Assembly: GCA_946405575.1 (NCBI GenBank)
Contig: CAMJHP010000009.1
Location: 1-64,000 of the forward strand
Direction: 5' to 3'
DNA length: 64,000 bases
Source of the DNA: an uncultured Bacteroidales bacterium
Lineage (GTDB): Bacteria; Bacteroidota; Bacteroidia; Bacteroidales; F082
Part shown: positions 56,096-64,000 of the stretch, piece by piece
Numbering within the stretch: the stretch's first letter is position 1
Layout: each line of letters begins with the position of its first letter
Position numbers and translations under genes: made by a program
The notes under the pieces: generated by a model
Seen by the model: the letters and a program-made list of their open reading frames with translations, nothing else
Database searches by the model: none
Told to the model about the DNA's origin: nothing

Positions 56096-56113
56096 CAGCC
56101 CAATTTTTATCCT

Positions 56114-57355
56114 ATGTTGGAATACAAATACACTGAATCTGTCCTTCCGAACGGCATTCGATTGATACATAAGGAAAGACAAGGTGAAATTGCCCACTTG
56201 GTGCTGATGGTGGAGACCGGCACCCGTGACGAATTGGCCCATGAGAACGGTCTTGCCCACTTCGTGGAGCACACCATTTTCAAAGGCACGCAAAACCGCA
56301 AGGCTTATCACATCCTGAGCTGCCTAGACAATGTTGGCGGCGACCTCAACGCTTTCACTACCAAGGAAGAGACTTGCATTCAAGCTACTTTTCTAAAGCA
56401 ACACTACAAACGCAGCCTCGACCTTTTTGCCGACATCGCCTTCCGCTCCACCTTCCCTGAAAATGAGCTAGCCAAAGAGAAAGAAGTCATTTTAGATGAA
56501 ATTAACTCCTATCTTGATTCTCCCTCTGATGAGATTTATGACCTGTTTGAGGAAATGGTCTTCAAGGGGCATCCATTGGCACGCAACATATTGGGTACCA
56601 CTGAATTGGTAAAAGGATTCCATCGTCAGGACATCCTTGACTTTATGACACACAACTACAGCACCGACCAGATGATACTGGCCAGCATCGGTGACATCAG
56701 TTTCAAGGAATTTGAGAGACTGGCGATGACCTATTTTGGCAGCCAACCTGCGCACATTATTAATAAAAAGCGCAAAACCTTCAAAGGCTACACGCCCGAA
56801 AGCCGCAACGAGAAACGAAACAACCACCTTAGCCACTGCATCATCGGTGGCATTGCACCCAAGTTTTGCAGTCCGCTAAAGATGCCCGTCGTGATACTCA
56901 ACAATGTGTTGGGTGGTCCTGCAATGAGCTCGCGCCTTGGCCTGAACATCCGTGAAAAATACGGCTTTGCCTACAGCATCGAGTCACAATACACCGCTTA
57001 TTCCGATGTCGGTCTTATCAATGTCTATATGGGTGTCGACCCCGACTCATTGGAACGTGCCATTGAGTTGGTACACAAAGAATTGGACAAACTCTGCTCA
57101 CAGAAACTGGGCACACTGCAACTGCATCACGCCAAGCAGCAACTCATCGGTCAGGTCGCCTTGAGCTACGAAAGTGGAATGAACGAATTGCTGAGCGCGA
57201 CCCGTTCGCTCATTATGGGCGAACCCATCGAATATATGGACGACATCATTCAGAAAGTTGAAGCAGTCACTGCAACCGACATCCTTGAAGTGGCAAATAC
57301 TGTGTTTGACAAGAAGCAACTCAGCCAAATTATTTTTGAGGGAGTTGAAGGTTGA
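56114..57355 (+). CDS. M16 family zinc peptidase (processing-peptidase-like)
   Basis: A 413-residue protein with no signal peptide, so probably cytoplasmic. Inverzincin motif HFVEH in ENGLAHFVEHTIFKGT (His, Glu, His at about residues 48-52), with the distal Glu in EKEVILDEINSYLDSPSDE. The C-terminal half (GGPAMSSRLGLNIREKYGFAYS, SYESGMNELLSATRSL) is the second M16 lobe, including the arginine-tyrosine pair R/Y of the substrate site. The start follows from the -7 box overlapping the in-frame TTG upstream. Family members degrade short peptides or trim signal-type peptides. Encoded divergently from the subtilase gene. Confidence 0.95.
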   Translation: MLEYKYTESVLPNGIRLIHKERQGEIAHLVLMVETGTRDELAHENGLAHFVEHTIFKGTQNRKAYHILSCLDNVGGDLNAFTTKEETCIQATFLKQHYKRSLDLFADIAFRSTFPENELAKEKEVILDEINSYLDSPSDEIYDLFEEMVFKGHPLARNILGTTELVKGFHRQDILDFMTHNYSTDQMILASIGDISFKEFERLAMTYFGSQPAHIINKKRKTFKGYTPESRNEKRNNHLSHCIIGGIAPKFCSPLKMPVVILNNVLGGPAMSSRLGLNIREKYGFAYSIESQYTAYSDVGLINVYMGVDPDSLERAIELVHKELDKLCSQKLGTLQLHHAKQQLIGQVALSYESGMNELLSATRSLIMGEPIEYMDDIIQKVEAVTATDILEVANTVFDKKQLSQIIFEGVEG

Positions 57356-57535
57356 AACCTTTTCCTAAAATGGAACCATCCCAAAAATCCCATTTTTCAA
57401 TATTAAAGCGGTAAATTTCGGTTTAAAACAACTAAAATCAAGATTTAACTACTTTAATTTCAAAACAGCAGCATTTTTTTCTCGCTGAAAAACAGCGGTA
57501 TATCCCTAATGATGAAAAATAATTGAAAAAAATGC
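57356..57535. other. A/T-rich intergenic stretch after the M16 gene
   Basis: No gene supported. Contains runs of A and T, short stems (CTAAAATGG area) and no clear terminator. The promoter for the next gene lies immediately after. Confidence 0.3.
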
Positions 57536-57565
57536 TTGACAAAATTTTCATAGATTGTATTTTTG
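57536..57565 (+). promoter_or_regulatory. Promoter of the secreted paralogue gene at 57702
   Basis: TTG (57536-57538, in TTGAC) and TATTTTTG (57558-57565), 19 bp apart. The leader (about 130 bases) holds GTAATACTACTTT at 57581-57593, the element also present at 18528 and 19721, and a four-codon frame MKQN at 57658. Confidence 0.65.
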
Positions 57566-57701
57566 CGGTATGAAATAACCGTAATACTACTTTAAACGGA
57601 AAATTTTGGATTAAAAAGTTCTAAAAACTTGCGGCTTAGGCCAACAAATTGACAACATGAAACAAAACTAACGGAATCATTCACCCTCAAAAACTAAAGT
57701 C

Positions 57702-59228
57702 ATGAGAAAAAAAACTCTACTCCTTTTGATGCTCTGCGGGTTTGCTCTTGCATCGACAGCACAGCAGCCGCCCCTCTCCCGCTGCTCAGTCAACAACATT
57801 AATGCGACCATTATTGGTGACGGTTCATGCTTTGCAAAACTTGCCACAGTCAATTCAGACAACTGCCCTACGTGGGAAGTGCCAGCAGGTAGCGGCAAAG
57901 AGACCGTTTTCCAGCATACACTATGGTTTGGTGGCCTCGATGCCGACGACAGCCTCCACTTGTCCGCTTTCAGGTTTGGCCAAGTGGGCCAAGACTACTG
58001 GTCGGGACCCCTTACAACGACCAATGCCACCATTGATATGATGACCCTTCTGAAGTATTACCACGTTTGGAACTTGACCCACGAAGAAATTGACTTTTTC
58101 ATCGCCCATCACGACGAGGCAGGCTACGAGACTCCCGACGACATCCTGACTTGGCCTGCCCACGGTGAAGGTGACTACGCAGCCAATCTCGCACCTTTCG
58201 TCGATGTGGACGGAAACGGCCATTACGACCCCGAAGCTGGCGACTATCCAGATATCAAAGGCGACCAATGCCTATACTTCATTTTCAACGACAGCTACAA
58301 GAACCATACCGAATCAGGAGGTAGCAAAATCGGGCTCGAGATACATGCCATGATATATGCCTATAGCGACTCCGAAGATGAGGCTCTTAATAATACTGTA
58401 TTTGTCAATTACCAGTTCTTCAACCGTTCAGCCAATGACTATCACGACGTGTATCTAGGCCTTTGGTCAGACTTTGACATCGGATATGGTTGGGACGATT
58501 ACATCGGCTGCGACGTACTACGCGGTTCCTACTTTGCCTATAACGGCACCCCCATCGATGGATATGGCGAACCCGAGTCTTACGGCGAAAACCCACCTGT
58601 ACAAGTGTTGACCATCCTGGCAGGACCTTATATGGATGCTGACGGACGCGACAATCCCAAGTACAACGGCGACTGTGATGCTTTATTCAACGAAACGCAC
58701 CCCGCCGACAAATATGCTTACAACGGCTTTAACTTCGGCAACGGCATCGCAGACGACGAGCGTTTGGGCATGACGGGATTCTTGTACCACAACAACAGCT
58801 CTGCTATTAATGGCGACCCATCCACAGCTCCTGAGTACTATAATTTCATGAGAGGTATCTGGAAAAACGGCAATCATATGCAATATGGCGGTAACGGTTA
58901 TGAAGGTCCAAACGTAGTAGGTCCCGAATGTAACTTCATGTTCCCTGGCGACAGCGATCCATGCAATTTCGGCACCAACGGCATTGCGCCAAATGAAGAA
59001 TACAACACAGGCGACAAGTTCTGGACAGAAGATGAATGCCAAAATATACCCAACGACCGCCGAGGTGTCGGCTTGGTCGGCCCTTTCAGCTTCAATGCCG
59101 GTAGCACACAAGTGATTGACTATGCAATGATAACAGTATGGAATAATGAAAGCCTTTCTGCCATAGAGCGCAAAGGCGACTTTATCGACCACATCAGAGA
59201 CTTGTTCAACCACGGTTTCTCAAAATAA
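57702..59228 (+). CDS. Secreted protein, paralogue of the N-terminal module of the 1540-residue protein
   Basis: A 508-residue protein with signal peptide (TLLLLMLCGFALASTAQ). Segments in the same order as residues about 60-560 of the product at 10073-14695: LWFGGLDADDSLHLSAFRFG, VDVDGNGHYDPEAGDYPD, GLWSDFDIGYGWDDYIGCDV, PYMDADGRDNPKY, GFLYHNNSSAINGDPSTAPE, GPECNFMFPGDSDP and EDECQNIPNDRR. The Asp/Gly stretches resemble calcium sites. Unlike most relatives I know, it ends IRDLFNHGFSK with no sorting domain, so it may be a soluble secreted form, or have lost that domain. The next gene, a GLUG-repeat protein, begins 36 bp later. Confidence 0.85.
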   Translation: MRKKTLLLLMLCGFALASTAQQPPLSRCSVNNINATIIGDGSCFAKLATVNSDNCPTWEVPAGSGKETVFQHTLWFGGLDADDSLHLSAFRFGQVGQDYWSGPLTTTNATIDMMTLLKYYHVWNLTHEEIDFFIAHHDEAGYETPDDILTWPAHGEGDYAANLAPFVDVDGNGHYDPEAGDYPDIKGDQCLYFIFNDSYKNHTESGGSKIGLEIHAMIYAYSDSEDEALNNTVFVNYQFFNRSANDYHDVYLGLWSDFDIGYGWDDYIGCDVLRGSYFAYNGTPIDGYGEPESYGENPPVQVLTILAGPYMDADGRDNPKYNGDCDALFNETHPADKYAYNGFNFGNGIADDERLGMTGFLYHNNSSAINGDPSTAPEYYNFMRGIWKNGNHMQYGGNGYEGPNVVGPECNFMFPGDSDPCNFGTNGIAPNEEYNTGDKFWTEDECQNIPNDRRGVGLVGPFSFNAGSTQVIDYAMITVWNNESLSAIERKGDFIDHIRDLFNHGFSK

Positions 59229-59264
59229 CAAAACGAATTGTCTAACACTTTAATACAGAACACA

Positions 59265-60617
59265 ATGAAAAAAATATACATAATGGTTATGCTCCTTATG
59301 ATGAGCATAATGGTCGAAGCCCAAACGAGTGTTTGGAACGGCAGTCGCAGACTTTGGACACGTGGCGAAGGCACAAAAAACGCCCCCTATTTGATTGAAT
59401 CTGCTGAACAGCTCGCCTTTCTCTCCTACGCAGTCAATAAAGGCATTGCCATGAACGAATTGTACTTCAAACTTACCACCGACATTGACCTGAATGGCAG
59501 CGAAGACCTACCATGGATCCCCATCGGATTAGGCGACCGCTGGTTCAGCGACGACGGTTGTGAGCGATTCATCGATCCCTCTTACTCTCCCATCTATTTC
59601 AGTGGGCATTTCGATGGCGACGGCCACAGCATTTACAACCTTTATGTTGGTGGCGGTGAATTCGTTGGACTGTTTGGTCTGGTGGCCGGAACAAGTTCTT
59701 CAATCGAAAACGTCAGCATCGAAAACGGTTATGTCAACGGCAACAACAGCGGAGGTATCATCGGAAAATGCACAGGCTACGACACAAACATTACAAACTG
59801 CCACAACAATGCTGAAATCATCGGTTTGGAGGCGGCGGGAGGCATTATCGGATATGGAGGAGGAGTTATCCGCTACTGTAGCAACACTGGCAGTATCACA
59901 AGCTCAGCTACAGCGGGAGGCATTGCAGGGTTCCAGGCCAAAGAAATCGCCGAATGCTTCAACACAGGTGCCGTCACCATCAATGGCCAAACTGGAGGAG
60001 GCATCATCGGCAGGAAAGTGTCTGGCACTATAAACATCAGAAACTGCTATAATACTGGAAGCATTTCAGGCAATGCCTCATACGGCATCGGTGGCATCGC
60101 AGGTGTCCTTTTAGGCAACGGAAATGATATCCGCAACTGCTACAACGTAGGCAATGTCTCCAACGAAGGAGAAAACATAGGAGCCCTATTCGGAAACAAC
60201 GTCGATGGTATAGTGGAAAATATTTACTACCTCAACACCTGCGGCGGTTGGGGGACCGGAATGGACAAAACTGCCGAAGAGATGCGTGACCCAACTTTCG
60301 TTGACCTGCTGAACAACGAAACCAATGTTTGGAGCTATGACAACGACAACATCAACGACGGCTATCCCATCCTTGGAGGCGACCCACTTTCAAGCGCTGA
60401 AACGACTACCGCAACGATGGCTGTCTATCCCAACCCAGCCAAAAGCAATTTCACCGTGGAAGGTACGGGGCTGTTGACCGTCACCAATGTCCTTGGACAA
60501 AAAGTCTTGGAAATTTCGATTGAAGAAACACTTGTCGTCACACTTCCCGAAGGCATCTACCTCTTGACGCTGACTAATGGCGACACCGCCTCAACAAGAA
60601 AAATAATCATATATTAA
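59265..60617 (+). CDS. T9SS-sorted GLUG-repeat protein
   Basis: A 450-residue protein with signal peptide (KIYIMVMLLMMSIMVEAQ). It contains at least six GLUG-type repeats of about 25 residues (VGLFGLVAG, GGIIGKCTG, GGIIGYGGG, GGIAGF, GGGIIGR, GGIAGVLLG), each followed by I-x-x-C-x-N or similar, as in the beta-helix GLUG motif of bacterial adhesins and proteases. The start of the mature protein (GTKNAPYLIESAEQLAFLSY) is the usual cap of such repeats. A type A sorting domain ends it: AVYPNPAKSNFTVEG, TVTNVLGQKVLE, GIYLLTLTNGD, TRKIIIY. The ATG at 59265 is used because it starts the signal peptide; an ATG at 59238 would add nine residues. Confidence 0.9.
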   Translation: MKKIYIMVMLLMMSIMVEAQTSVWNGSRRLWTRGEGTKNAPYLIESAEQLAFLSYAVNKGIAMNELYFKLTTDIDLNGSEDLPWIPIGLGDRWFSDDGCERFIDPSYSPIYFSGHFDGDGHSIYNLYVGGGEFVGLFGLVAGTSSSIENVSIENGYVNGNNSGGIIGKCTGYDTNITNCHNNAEIIGLEAAGGIIGYGGGVIRYCSNTGSITSSATAGGIAGFQAKEIAECFNTGAVTINGQTGGGIIGRKVSGTINIRNCYNTGSISGNASYGIGGIAGVLLGNGNDIRNCYNVGNVSNEGENIGALFGNNVDGIVENIYYLNTCGGWGTGMDKTAEEMRDPTFVDLLNNETNVWSYDNDNINDGYPILGGDPLSSAETTTATMAVYPNPAKSNFTVEGTGLLTVTNVLGQKVLEISIEETLVVTLPEGIYLLTLTNGDTASTRKIIIY

Positions 60618-60643
60618 AACATACTTTTAAACGAACACAGGTA

Positions 60644-60705
60644 CTTTTTTCATAATGATTTGGTTTAGTTGATATTATTGGGGCGGTACGAAAGCCGCCC
60701 CAATA
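60644..60705 (+). repeat. Repeated 3' element, copy 1, with hairpin
   Basis: CTTTTTTCATAATGATTTGG and TTTAGTTGAT (60644-60673) recur with one extra T each at 62207-62238. It is followed by an 11-bp perfect hairpin TATTGGGGCGG / CCGCCCCAATA (60676-60686 with 60695-60705). Copy 2 is followed by a different hairpin. It separates two T9SS genes. Confidence 0.6.
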
Positions 60706-60752
60706 AGAAGAAAAAAAAAGAACAAAATTACAATTACATAAATGATAAAACT

Positions 60753-62198
60753 ATGAAGACCAAACTTTACACCTTCATCACCGGTCTGCTGATGGCCGCC
60801 TGCTACACGAGTTATGGACAGCAAATCGTCAGCGAGTTCGCTTCCACCGCACCAAGTTATTATTGCGAACTTGTCGAGGCTTCCGATGGAAACTTCATTA
60901 TCGGAAGCTGTATCGACCTTTATAATGGGAGAAAATACACAGTTTACAAAGTCAGCCCTGAAGGTAACTTCCTCATAAGCGCAGACTTCAATAATGTTTA
61001 CGATTTGTTGGAATTCCCTTCCGACCCCAACATATTTCTCCTTAGTGGATATGAAATCGACGATATTGACAATACGTATCATCTCGCACTCACCTTTATT
61101 GATGCAGAGCTCAACACAATCAACGAAGTGAGCATTCCCATAGGCGAGTTCGGAAATGACTTCTGGGACGGCAATGTATTTGTCACACCCAACGATGAAA
61201 TCATATTTCCCTACAGCATCGGACCAAACGATGTTTTCCACATCATGCGCATCGCCAAGGATGGTGCGTTACTTGAAGACAAGGCTTTCCCCGCAATTCC
61301 ACGTGGCACATGGGATTTTACACACGCTAACGCACCCGTGGCATTTTACTCTGATATCAACGTCACTGACAAAACACCTTTGACATACCACTGCCTTGGT
61401 TTCAGCAAAAACAAAGACGGCGAAGCTATGTTAGTCAACTACGTTTTGGACGATCACCTCAACTTGGTCGAATGCATCGAATACACCCCATACGATCAAA
61501 ACTCAACTTTTGAGTTTGATTATAACACATTTATTAGCACGCTTGGCACAAATCCGGCACTAAAGCCGTCATATCTCTCCTCCTCTTTGAATTACAATAG
61601 CGCGATGTTACCTGCAATCGTCAAATACGACACCAACAACCAGCCTGAAGCGATTCGAAAATTCTCAAGTTACGCCACTCCAGGCATTATGGCGACAAAG
61701 GATGAAAACACCATTTATTTCACATTGACTTATTATGGAGCTTTCATTTCCATCGTTCGTTTGGACGGCAACCTCGATGTTGCTTGGAATTTCCCACTAC
61801 CCAACCCAACTTCATCAGTAAACGCATTGAACACGGTGAAAGTCTTGAGAAATGGCGACATTGCCATTGGGGTCTGTTTATACAGCTATTCAAACGAGCA
61901 GCCCATTTTCAAGTTCTTTATCATTCGCGACAACTATGATGCCATTCCCGAAACCGCTACTGTCAAACGGTCTTTCAACCTTTACCCCAACCCCGTGAAA
62001 GACCAGCTGAGTCTCATCTTTACCGACGACATCGAGCCTGAAAGCGTGGAACTCTACGACCTCTCAAGCCGCCTGGTCGGCACAAAACGCAACGGATTGG
62101 AAAGCATCGACATAAGCTCCATACCAGCAGGAATCTACATTCTGCACGTCACCCTGAAAGATGGGACAAGCTACTACGAAAAAATAATGAAAGAATAA
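60753..62198 (+). CDS. T9SS-sorted secreted protein of unknown function
   Basis: A 481-residue secreted protein. The ATG at 60753 gives a signal peptide (MKTKLYTFITGLLMAACYTS YGQ); an upstream frame from 60669 would add 28 basic residues that are not a signal peptide. The mature part looks like a WD/kelch-like or beta-propeller arrangement of unrecognised type (e.g. ASDGNFIIGSCIDL, PNDEIIFPYSIG, NGDIAIGVCLYSY repeated), consistent with an uncharacterised Bacteroidota family. A type A sorting domain ends it: NLYPNPVKDQLSLIFTDD, LYDLSSRLVGTKR, GIYILHVTLKDG, KIMKE. Preceded by a repeated 3' element and followed by another copy and a terminator. Confidence 0.85.
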   Translation: MKTKLYTFITGLLMAACYTSYGQQIVSEFASTAPSYYCELVEASDGNFIIGSCIDLYNGRKYTVYKVSPEGNFLISADFNNVYDLLEFPSDPNIFLLSGYEIDDIDNTYHLALTFIDAELNTINEVSIPIGEFGNDFWDGNVFVTPNDEIIFPYSIGPNDVFHIMRIAKDGALLEDKAFPAIPRGTWDFTHANAPVAFYSDINVTDKTPLTYHCLGFSKNKDGEAMLVNYVLDDHLNLVECIEYTPYDQNSTFEFDYNTFISTLGTNPALKPSYLSSSLNYNSAMLPAIVKYDTNNQPEAIRKFSSYATPGIMATKDENTIYFTLTYYGAFISIVRLDGNLDVAWNFPLPNPTSSVNALNTVKVLRNGDIAIGVCLYSYSNEQPIFKFFIIRDNYDAIPETATVKRSFNLYPNPVKDQLSLIFTDDIEPESVELYDLSSRLVGTKRNGLESIDISSIPAGIYILHVTLKDGTSYYEKIMKE

Positions 62199-62206
62199 AG
62201 TAAGTG

Positions 62207-62238
62207 CTTTTTTTCATAATGATTTGGTTTTAGTTGAT
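62207..62238 (+). repeat. Repeated 3' element, copy 2
   Basis: CTTTTTTTCATAATGATTTGG then TTTTAGTTGAT; see copy 1 at 60644. A run of GATTTGATTTG follows. Confidence 0.6.
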
Positions 62239-62251
62239 TTGATTTGATTTG

Positions 62252-62286
62252 GTAGAGGCAATGCTTTGCATCGCCTCTACTTTTTT
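62252..62286 (+). terminator. Intrinsic terminator before purE (plus strand)
   Basis: Stem GTAGAGGC / GCCTCTAC with an inner ATGC/GCAT pair around TTT, then TTTTTT (62281-62286). Ends the T9SS gene at 60753. Confidence 0.85.
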
Positions 62287-62295
62287 CCACTAAAA

Positions 62296-62802
62296 TCAAT
62301 TCGTCTTAAACTTGTACTTCACCTCTTTCAGCTCGACATTAGCTTTTGTAATCTTGTTCTTCAAGTTTTCCTTGTAATTCGCCACTTTGGCAGCCATCTG
62401 TCCATCGCATAAGGCTAACATTTCGGCAGCGAGAATGGCGGCGTTGAGGGCACCATTCACGCCCACCGTGGCCACAGGAATGCCAGGAGGCATCTGAATG
62501 ATGGACAGCATAGCGTCGAGACCATCGAGCATACCCTTGACGGGCACACCGATGACGGGCAGTGTGGTGTTAGCGGCAATCACGCCAGGCAAGGCGGCAG
62601 CCATGCCAGCAGCGGAGATGATTACTTTAATGCCGCGACCTTGGGCTTCGCGGGCGAAGGTTTCAACTTCTTGCGGGGTGCGATGCGCGCTGAGGGCGTT
62701 CATCTCAAACGGGATTTCCATCTCGTCGAAGAACTGTGCGGCTTTTTCGAGAACGGGAAGGTCGGAAGTGCTTCCCATGATGATGCTTACTATTGGAGTC
62801 AT
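62296..62802 (-). CDS. purE: N5-carboxyaminoimidazole ribonucleotide mutase
   Basis: PurE converts N5-CAIR to CAIR in purine synthesis. The 168-residue product has the class I family marks: PIVSIIMGSTSDLPVLEKAA with the GSxSD substrate loop, MNALSAHRTPQEVE with the catalytic His region, IISAAGMAAALPGVIAANT, and PVIGVPVKG. The C-terminal ~30 residues are an extra basic tail (KITKANVELKEVKYKFKTN). Convergent with the T9SS gene at 60753. No purK neighbour is visible. Confidence 0.97.
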   Translation of the reverse strand: MTPIVSIIMGSTSDLPVLEKAAQFFDEMEIPFEMNALSAHRTPQEVETFAREAQGRGIKVIISAAGMAAALPGVIAANTTLPVIGVPVKGMLDGLDAMLSIIQMPPGIPVATVGVNGALNAAILAAEMLALCDGQMAAKVANYKENLKNKITKANVELKEVKYKFKTN

Positions 62803-62857
62803 ATTATGTTGTTGAATTGTTGAACTGTTGAAGCGAGACTGGGAACGGCCACATCAA

Positions 62858-62963
62858 CGCTCTTTACCCTCATGGCGGAGGAACATCCGCCATCCCTTGA
62901 GCGCAAAGACGCTTTTTGCACAAAGGATTGGGGGTCAAGCCCGCAATGAGGGTAAAAGAGCAA
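62858..62963. repeat. Intergenic palindromic repeat of the HCGLDPQS-coding type
   Basis: CTCTTTACCCTCAT (62860-62873) pairs with ATGAGGGTAAAAGAG (62946-62960), one base bulged. Inside are GCGGAGGAACATCCGC and GGATTGGGGGTCAAGCCC. The minus frame reads HCGLDPQS, a signature that I have seen recur as noise in Bacteroidota genomes. This marks a dispersed repeat, not a gene. Confidence 0.5.
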
Positions 62964-63029
62964 AGAAAGCCACCCCTCAGACAATCCTCGCCTCTTTCGG
63001 TGGCAAAAATAGTTTTTTTCCCCATGCGG

Positions 63030-63059
63030 TTGACCCAATGGATGCATTTTGTATATTTG
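63030..63059 (+). promoter_or_regulatory. Promoter of hpt
   Basis: TTG (63030-63032, in TTGAC) and TATATTTG (63052-63059) with a 19-bp spacer, 43 bp before the ATG. Confidence 0.65.
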
Positions 63060-63102
63060 TAACCTCTAAACAAACGGGAAAGAAAAAGATAATCCTCTGA
63101 AA

Positions 63103-63639
63103 ATGAAAACAGTAAATGTTTTAGACAAGGAATTTGGGCTGTATATCCCCCAAGAAAAAATCGAAGCCAACATCCAAAACGTGGCCGACCAAATCAATCA
63201 TGACTTGGAAGGTATGAATCCGTTGTTTCTCGTGGTGCTCAACGGCGCCTTCATGTTCGCCTCCGAGCTTTTCAAGCGACTGACGATTCCATGCGAGATT
63301 AGTTTCGTCAAACTGTCGTCATACTCCGGCACGGAGACCACCAACGTCGTTCGCGAGCTTATTGGCCTAGACCATCCCCTGAACGGCCGCCATGTGGTCA
63401 TCGTGGAAGACATCGTCGACACGGGTCACACCTTGCGCTACACCACCCAGAAACTCCGCGACTTAAAGGCTGCCGACGTGCGCATCGCCACGCTGTTCTT
63501 CAAGCCCAACAACTTCCAATACACATACCCCATCGACTACAAAGGCATGGACATCGGCAACGAGTTCATCGTGGGCTATGGCTTGGATTATGACCAACAG
63601 GGGAGAAATCTGCCAGATATTTATAAAATTATTGAGTGA
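63103..63639 (+). CDS. hpt: Hypoxanthine phosphoribosyltransferase
   Basis: A 178-residue purine-salvage enzyme that makes IMP/GMP from hypoxanthine or guanine and PRPP. PRPP-binding motif VVIVEDIVDTGHTL near residues 105-118; the purine site follows (ATLFFKPNN, MDIGNEFIVGYGLDYDQQGR). LFLVVLNGAFMFASELFKR is the pyrophosphate loop region. The size is normal. It precedes adk, an order common in Bacteroidales (hpt-adk-obg). Confidence 0.97.
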   Translation: MKTVNVLDKEFGLYIPQEKIEANIQNVADQINHDLEGMNPLFLVVLNGAFMFASELFKRLTIPCEISFVKLSSYSGTETTNVVRELIGLDHPLNGRHVVIVEDIVDTGHTLRYTTQKLRDLKAADVRIATLFFKPNNFQYTYPIDYKGMDIGNEFIVGYGLDYDQQGRNLPDIYKIIE

Positions 63640-63783
63640 AGAGTGTGGAGTTACGAGTTATTTGACTGTTAGCTATTAGCTGTTTGCCATTAGCCAACCA
63701 GCATAGCAAGCTAACAGCCTTCAATTAAACAATTCAACGATCAACAAATCGAAGATTCAACAAAGTTAATTCAACAACATATC
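63640..63783. other. hpt-adk intergenic region with short inverted repeat
   Basis: CTGTTAGCT (63666-63674) pairs with AGCTAACAG (63709-63717). The rest is A/T-rich with CAATTCAAC-type repeats like those near 40911 and 62812. No T-run follows the hairpin. hpt and adk may still be co-transcribed. Confidence 0.4.
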
Positions 63784-64000
63784 ATGCTAAACATCGTACT
63801 TTTTGGCCCTCCTGGGGCAGGCAAAGGAACGCAGTCACAGTTCCTGCGTGAGAAGTATAACCTTACCTATATCTCAACCGGTGAAATCCTGCGCGAGGAA
63901 ATCACCGCTGAGAGTGAATTAGGTCTTCAAGTGAAGGAAATCATCAGTCAAGGCAACCTCGTCTCCGACGAAATCGTGGCCCAAATCATCGAGAAGAAAC
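63784..64000 (+). CDS. adk: Adenylate kinase, 5' part (cut by window end)
   Basis: The 5' 72 codons of adenylate kinase, which interconverts ATP, ADP and AMP. It starts at ATG 63784, and the product begins MLNIVLFGPPGAGKGTQSQF, the canonical Walker A loop, followed by YNLTYISTGEILREEI (the AMP-binding STGD-type region, here STGE). The frame continues beyond 64000. Confidence 0.97.
   Translation, partial: MLNIVLFGPPGAGKGTQSQFLREKYNLTYISTGEILREEITAESELGLQVKEIISQGNLVSDEIVAQIIEKK

Noticed and set aside
62828-63100. 90-codon plus frame between purE and hpt
   Set aside because: Lies on a palindromic repeat and its coding sense is not supported; the repeat explains it.
1-64000. CRISPR arrays, tRNA or rRNA genes, prophage or IS transposases
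   Set aside because: I looked for spaced repeats, clover-leaf ends with CCA and transposase or integrase motifs in the coding products and found none; a tRNA-specific program could still find one I missed.

Overview
The window is chromosomal DNA of a Bacteroidota bacterium, most likely an uncultured member of the Bacteroidales. Evidence: about ten secreted proteins end in type IX secretion system (T9SS) sorting domains of the YPNP / GLGxxVx / GxYxVxV type; there are a T9SS plug protein and a PorV/PorQ-family barrel; two CarboxypepD_reg + TonB receptor-like proteins; lipoproteins with Bacteroidota lipoboxes; and intergenic -7 boxes of the TAnnTTTG type with TTG/TTTG near -33. I see no rRNA, tRNA, CRISPR array, phage, integrase or intact insertion sequence.

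Layout. 1-3.9 kb: 3' end of a T9SS-sorted surface protein, convergent with an outer-membrane beta-barrel (TonB-receptor-like) protein. 3.96-18.5 kb: a long minus-strand block, read from 18.5 kb downwards: a large TonB-dependent receptor, a 1540-residue secreted protein, a PorV/PorQ-family barrel, then greA, a HIT protein, a T9SS plug protein and priA. 18.7-19.6 kb: two small divergent lipoproteins. 19.8-21.4 kb: an unusual three-domain GNAT / DAHP synthase / chorismate mutase protein. 21.7-26.4 kb: asnS, rpoN and a sensor histidine kinase. 26.4-31.1 kb: minus-strand operon of a lipoprotein, a T9SS-sorted M1 aminopeptidase, a second lipoprotein and a repeat-rich T9SS protein. 31.2-32.0 kb: a zeta-toxin-like kinase overlapping a 66-codon gene. 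32.2-34.8 kb: GH29 alpha-L-fucosidase and an AraC regulator. 34.8-39.5 kb: ettA, a lipoprotein and a C10 cysteine peptidase. 39.7-43.9 kb: PPi-type phosphofructokinase and a GH92 lipoprotein mannosidase. 44.4-48.5 kb: two tandem T9SS proteins with Asp-boxes. 48.6-56.0 kb: a degenerate PdxA-like protein, kdtA, a small barrel protein and a 1380-residue subtilase. 56.1-62.2 kb: an M16 peptidase and three secreted proteins. 62.3-64 kb: purE, hpt and the start of adk.

How it fits together. Housekeeping genes (priA, greA, asnS, rpoN, ettA, kdtA, purE, hpt, adk) are interleaved with a secreted, proteolytic and glycan-cleaving repertoire (M1, C10, S8 and M16 peptidases, GH29, GH92, Asp-box proteins). 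Most of this repertoire carries T9SS sorting signals, which suits an asaccharolytic or host-glycan/protein-degrading lifestyle.

The most notable items are the GNAT-DAHPS-chorismate mutase fusion, a PdxA homologue that has lost most metal-binding histidines, a promoter-then-terminator arrangement in the greA leader, the zeta-kinase/66-residue gene pair, a family of palindromic intergenic elements mostly at convergent 3' ends, and an insert in KdtA that looks like an intragenic repeat. All functional statements rest on sequence reading alone; no database search was run.
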